A stretch of 64,000 nucleotides of DNA from Tagaea sp965279565 (GTDB taxonomy: Bacteria; Pseudomonadota; Alphaproteobacteria; CACIAM-22H2). The notes under the pieces are model-generated. The model worked only from the letters and a program-made list of their open reading frames with translations. It was not told the origin of the DNA and did not search any database. Positions 60,126 to 64,000 of the stretch are shown in pieces. How positions within the stretch are numbered: the first letter of the stretch is position 1; each line of letters begins with the position of its first letter. The position numbers and the translations under genes are program-made. The stretch lies in assembly GCA_965279565.1 (NCBI GenBank), contig OZ257249.1, positions 1,550,001-1,614,000 of the forward strand, written 5' to 3'.

Positions 60126-63100
60126 TCAGAATTTCGCGATGTACGTGCCGAGCCGGGCGAAGCCCTCGCGTATCGGCCCGGCCAGCGCGCGGACCGGCGC
60201 CAGGTCGCCCTTCTTTGCCGCATCTTCGGCATCCTTGCACAGGGCGGCGAGCCAGCCCGCCCCGACCGAGGCCGTCGTCCCCTTCATGGCGTGCGCCACC
60301 TCGCGCACGGCGGTGGCCTTGCCCGTGGCGAGGGCCGCGTCGAGATCGTCCGGCCCGTTCGCCGACGTTTCCCAGAAGAACTGCAGGGCGGCCCGGATGT
60401 CCTCGTCGCTCTTCGTGCCGATCTGGTCTTCCAGCACGGTGCGGTCGATCGGCGGCTTGTCGTCGACGGGTGCCGGTGCGCCGGCGGACCGGCGCAGCTT
60501 GACGCCCTGCGGCAGCCAGCGTTCGAGTTCCGCCTTCACCACCTCGTAGCGCATCGGCTTGGTGAGGTATCCGTCCGCACCGGCCTCGGCGACGAGCCGG
60601 CCGGTTTCCTGCAGCGCGTCGGCCGTCAGCACGACGATGGGAAGGCGCGGCTTCTTTCCGCCGGCTTCGGCCGCGCGGATCGCGGTTGCGAGCTCGATCC
60701 CGTCCATTTCCGGCATGTGGTAGTCGGTCAGCAGGATGCCGTAGCCGGGTTCGGCGGCGAGTGCGGCGAGTGCTTCGACGCCGTTGAACACGAATCGCGA
60801 CGCGAAACCGACGCGGTCGAGCACGCGCTTGATGACGTACTGGTTCGTCTTGTTGTCCTCGGCGACGAGGATGGCCGCGTTCGCCGCGCGCGCGACGTCG
60901 AGATCGGGGGCGACGAACCTTTCGGGCGCACCGGGCGCCTTCTGGGCGTCGGACAGCGACGCGCGGTCGAGGGCGGCGGCGACCGCCAGCCAGACGCGCT
61001 GGCGGCGCAGCGGCATCGTGATCGCGTCGAACGCGCCGGACTCGGGGGCCGCCTTCAGCGTCGAGGCGAGCGAGCGCGGTGCCGCGAGGATCGCGCGGGC
61101 GGCCGGATGGGCCTCCAAGATGCGCTTGGAGGCCGCGATGGCCGCACTCGACGTGCCGCGCAGCATCGCGATCGGCACCGAGCCCCTCGGCATGTCGGCC
61201 AGATCCGCTTCGCCGAGGAACAGCGGCCGGATGCCCGCCGTGCCCAGGATCGAGACCAAGGCGCCGCGCGTCGGGCCGTCGAACCCGAGGGCCGCGACCG
61301 CCGCGTCGGAAATGTCGACCGCCGGCGTAGGCGGTGCCCGCTCGACGACTTCGGCGGGCAGACGCAGCCAGAAGACCGATCCGCGCCCGGGGACCGATTC
61401 GACGCCGACCGTGCCGTCCATCAGCTCGGCGAGGCGGTTGCTGATCGACAGGCCGAGGCCGGAGCCGCCGAACTTGCGCGACGTCGAGGAGTCGGCCTGC
61501 GTGAAGGCCTGGAACATCTTGGCCGTCTGCTCGGGCGTCATGCCGATGCCGGTGTCGCGCACCTCGATCAGCACGCGCTCGGGCATGTCGCCGAGCGGCT
61601 CGGCTTCCAGGCGCACGGCGGTGACGACGCTTCCGGTCTCGGTGAACTTGATCGCGTTCGAGAGATAGTTGAGCACGATCTGCCGGATGCGCGTCGGGTC
61701 GCCGAGGATGCGCGCGGGAAGCCGCGGATCGATCTCGACGACGAGATCGATGCCCTTCTCGTCGGCGCGCGTGGCGACGAGCTCGGCCGCCTCCTCGACC
61801 ACGTCGCCGATGTCGATCGGCAGGCGCTCGAACTCGATCCGGCCCGCCTCGATCTTCGAGAAGTCGAGGATGTCGTTGAGGATCGTCATCAGCGCCTCGG
61901 CCGACGTGCGGATCACCTTCGACATCTCGCGCTGGTCGGCGCTGAGCTCGGTCTGTTCGAGCATCTCGGCCATCGACATGACGCCGTTCATCGGCGTGCG
62001 GATTTCGTGGCTCATCGTCGCGAGGAAGCTCGACTTCGCCTTCGTCGCGTCCTCGGCGAGCAGGCGGGCCTCGTCGAGGTCCTTGTTCGACTGCTCGAGC
62101 CATCGCGACGACATTTCCGCCTGGCGCCGGGCTTCTTCCGCGACCGCTTTGGCGGCGAGAATCTCGTTCTCCGCAGCCTTCTGCGCGGTGATGTCCTGAT
62201 AGGCACCGTACATGAACAGGGGTTTTCCGGTCGCTTCGTCGCGCACGAGCTTGCCGGCGGCATGGATCCAGACGATCTTCCCGTCGATCGGACGCCGATA
62301 CGGATAGATCATGTCGTACTGCGAATACTTCCCGTCGATGGCGCCTTGATAGCGGGCGCTCGCCTGCTTGGCGATCTCCGGGTCGGCTTCGACCAGGCGG
62401 GCGTACCATTCTTCCATGAGGTGATAGCGCCCGTCGGATTTCAGGGGTTCGCCCAGAATCGTGGCTGCACGCTCGGACTGGTAGTAGTAGTCCGGATCGC
62501 TGTAGTCGACGTACCAATGGCCGCTGCCGGTCAGTTCCAGCGCGATGTCGGTGAGGAAATTCGCGCGTTTGATCTGCTCTTCGTTCCTGCGCCTTTCGGT
62601 GATGTCGACCTGCCAGACCATCAGGGCCTTCTGGTCTGCATAGTCGACGAGGATCGCCGTCATCATCATCGTGCGGCGCTGGCGGTCGGTGTCGTAGACC
62701 TCGACCTCGAAATCGCGCACCGTTCCTTCGGCCTTGAGGCGGGCAAGGAGCTCGTCGCGCTTGGCCGAATCGACATAGGCCGACTGCACCCTCTCGCCGA
62801 TGGCGAGGCCGAACAGCTTGGTCGCGATCGGATTGGCGAACAGCGCTGTTCCGTCCATTGCAGTGATCGAAACGCAGATCGGTCCCTTGTCGAGCACCGA
62901 CTGCAGGCGCTTGCGTTCCTCGGCGAGTGCGGCTTCCGCGACCTTGCGCGCGGTGATGTCGCGCATGAAGACCAGGATGTACTGCTTGCCGCCGAAATCG
63001 ATGTACTTGGACAGCGTCTCGACGTCGACCGTCGACCCGTCGGCGCGCAGAAGCACCTGTTCGCCCGGTTCGTCGCTCGGCCGGGTCGAGACCTTGTCCC

Positions 63101-64000
63101 AGACGATTTCCCAGACGCGCGCGTCGACGCCGCGCACGAAGTTCTGGACATGCCTGCCCGGCAGGGCGGAATGCGGCGTGGCGAGCAGCGTGCCGGCGGC
63201 GATGTTCGCCTCGACGACGTTGCCGTCGCGCCCGATCCAGATGATGCCGTCGGCCGCGTGTTCGAGCGCGTAGTGGACGCGGCGCAGCTCGGTTTCGGCC
63301 TTCTTTCGCTCGGTGACGTCGCGGATGGCGGCGGAGACGAGTTCGCCGCCGGGAATCGGGTTGAGGCTGATCTCGACCGGAAATTCGCGGCCCTTGGCGT
63401 CGATGGCGAGCAGTTCGCGCCCCGATCCCATTTCGCGGGCACTGGGACTGGCGGAGTAGCCGCTGCGGAGACCGACATGCTTGCCGTGGAACTTCGCCGG
63501 GATCAGCACTTCGATCGGCTTGCCGACCAGCTCCTCGCGACGGTAGGCGAACAGCGCTTCGCCCTGCCGGTTGACGAACCGGATATGGCCGGTCTTGTCG
63601 ACGATCAGCACCGCGTCGGGCGTTCCGTCGAGCAATGCTTCCGTACGCTCGCGTTCGTGCCGGGCGGCTTCCTCCGAGGCACGCTGCTCGCTCACGTCGA
63701 GGATCCAGAGCAGCGCGCAGGCTTCGTCGTGGAACTCGATGCGTTCGGCGGACACCTGGAAGATCGGCGCCGTCCCGTCGCCGATGTCGACGCGGAACTC
63801 CGTCGCGGCGACGACCGACTGTCGTCGGAGCTTCTGGAAAATCTGCTCGACCGCGTCGGCATCGCCGCCGGCAAGCTTCAGCGCGAGCGCACCGCCGACG
63901 AGATCGCGTTTCGCGCAACCGAGCAGGGTTGCCGCACGCTCGCTCGCGAACATCACGGTCTTTCCGTCGAGCCGGGCGACGATGGCGCCGGCCGGCCCGC
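60126..64000 (-). CDS. Hybrid sensor kinase with PAS, HisKA, HATPase, receiver and Hpt, 5' end beyond window
   Basis: The frame is open to the right edge, so the N terminus is missing; over 1,290 codons are visible. Several PAS/PAC repeats come first (FRVMENSF-free, with SAAIRDVTERKKAE, ILVFMRDIT and MVWQVDITERRRNE ends). The kinase core has FLATMSHEIRTPMNG (phospho-His) and HATPase boxes RQIVLNYLSNAIKF, VRDTGIGM and GGSGLGLSI. A degenerate receiver-like segment without an acceptor Asp follows, then a true receiver (VAEDNKTNQYV, LLTDYHMPEMDG, TKPM) and an Hpt domain with His in VAHAMKGTTASVG. No membrane helices are visible, so it senses in the cytoplasm. It pairs with the regulator gene at 59291. 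Confidence 0.92.
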   Translation of the reverse strand, partial: GPAGAIVARLDGKTVMFASERAATLLGCAKRDLVGGALALKLAGGDADAVEQIFQKLRRQSVVAATEFRVDIGDGTAPIFQVSAERIEFHDEACALLWILDVSEQRASEEAARHERERTEALLDGTPDAVLIVDKTGHIRFVNRQGEALFAYRREELVGKPIEVLIPAKFHGKHVGLRSGYSASPSAREMGSGRELLAIDAKGREFPVEISLNPIPGGELVSAAIRDVTERKKAETELRRVHYALEHAADGIIWIGRDGNVVEANIAAGTLLATPHSALPGRHVQNFVRGVDARVWEIVWDKVSTRPSDEPGEQVLLRADGSTVDVETLSKYIDFGGKQYILVFMRDITARKVAEAALAEERKRLQSVLDKGPICVSITAMDGTALFANPIATKLFGLAIGERVQSAYVDSAKRDELLARLKAEGTVRDFEVEVYDTDRQRRTMMMTAILVDYADQKALMVWQVDITERRRNEEQIKRANFLTDIALELTGSGHWYVDYSDPDYYYQSERAATILGEPLKSDGRYHLMEEWYARLVEADPEIAKQASARYQGAIDGKYSQYDMIYPYRRPIDGKIVWIHAAGKLVRDEATGKPLFMYGAYQDITAQKAAENEILAAKAVAEEARRQAEMSSRWLEQSNKDLDEARLLAEDATKAKSSFLATMSHEIRTPMNGVMSMAEMLEQTELSADQREMSKVIRTSAEALMTILNDILDFSKIEAGRIEFERLPIDIGDVVEEAAELVATRADEKGIDLVVEIDPRLPARILGDPTRIRQIVLNYLSNAIKFTETGSVVTAVRLEAEPLGDMPERVLIEVRDTGIGMTPEQTAKMFQAFTQADSSTSRKFGGSGLGLSISNRLAELMDGTVGVESVPGRGSVFWLRLPAEVVERAPPTPAVDISDAAVAALGFDGPTRGALVSILGTAGIRPLFLGEADLADMPRGSVPIAMLRGTSSAAIAASKRILEAHPAARAILAAPRSLASTLKAAPESGAFDAITMPLRRQRVWLAVAAALDRASLSDAQKAPGAPERFVAPDLDVARAANAAILVAEDNKTNQYVIKRVLDRVGFASRFVFNGVEALAALAAEPGYGILLTDYHMPEMDGIELATAIRAAEAGGKKPRLPIVVLTADALQETGRLVAEAGADGYLTKPMRYEVVKAELERWLPQGVKLRRSAGAPAPVDDKPPIDRTVLEDQIGTKSDEDIRAALQFFWETSANGPDDLDAALATGKATAVREVAHAMKGTTASVGAGWLAALCKDAEDAAKKGDLAPVRALAGPIREGFARLGTYIAKF

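Noticed and set aside
1..64000. Insertion sequences, prophage, integrase or tRNA-linked islands
   Set aside because: I looked for transposase or recombinase motifs, cloverleaf tRNAs and terminal inverted repeats and found none convincing. Only short palindromic repeats are present.

Overview
The window is a dense, very GC-rich stretch (by eye about two thirds G+C) of chromosomal DNA. It most resembles a free-living alphaproteobacterium of the Rhodospirillales/Rhizobiales type. Supporting signs are a tripartite tricarboxylate (TTT/Bug) transporter, a membrane-anchored CycM-like cytochrome c beside prephenate dehydratase, a class II (B12-dependent) ribonucleotide reductase with an NrdR box, a SigF/NrsF-type ECF system, several Tat-exported ABC binding proteins, and CCGGGCTTGWCCCGG palindromic repeats. 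I see no tRNA, rRNA, CRISPR array, transposase or phage gene. About 63 protein genes are supported; the first and last are cut by the window edges.

Layout. 1-7.6 kb: a sensor kinase (5' cut) with a response regulator whose output domain is MarR-like, an SMR exporter, a beta-propeller protein and tctCBA. 7.6-14.5 kb: an orphan binding protein, two MFS exporters, hydroxypyruvate isomerase, a LysR regulator with an abnormal 3' end, and a TSUP permease. 14.4-18.2 kb: serS, a full-length two-domain ArsA ATPase with all three metal-binding cysteines, and a Gln-type thiol dioxygenase. 18.4-22.1 kb: a class V aminotransferase, an esterase, and an ECF sigma/NrsF pair preceded by a 68-residue CxxC protein under a clear GTAACC-N16-CGAA promoter.

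22.1-35.9 kb holds two accessory catabolic clusters. The first has a Rieske oxygenase, a TauABC/SsuABC-type ABC transporter and an amidohydrolase, divergent from two flavodoxin-fold oxidoreductases. The second has another NMT1-type ABC transporter with a cytosine-deaminase-like enzyme and two tandem FAD-linked oxidases; a creatininase-family enzyme lies just upstream. Tight overlaps (often ATGA) imply co-transcription, and in both cases uptake is coupled to ring oxidation or hydrolysis. The substrates are unknown.

35.9-49.8 kb is mostly housekeeping: cytochrome c, pheA, a radical SAM protein, a kinase-like phosphotransferase, a methyltransferase, MoaB, Slt transglycosylase, a family 4 uracil-DNA glycosylase, ETF-QO, a DUF2125 protein, an EamA exporter, and ChaC with two unknown genes. 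49.8-51.4 kb is an AT-rich island: a non-coding segment full of palindromes, then a RES/Xre toxin-antitoxin pair. 51.4-64 kb: nrdJ, an NTF2-like protein, a GldA/GldF/GldG-like ABC system with a DUF4340 protein, a response regulator, and a large hybrid kinase that runs off the right edge.

The best leads for something undescribed are the SigF-type small CxxC gene (22.0 kb), the N-heterocycle-like catabolic cluster (27.9-34.7 kb), and the palindrome array beside the toxin-antitoxin pair (49.8-50.0 kb).
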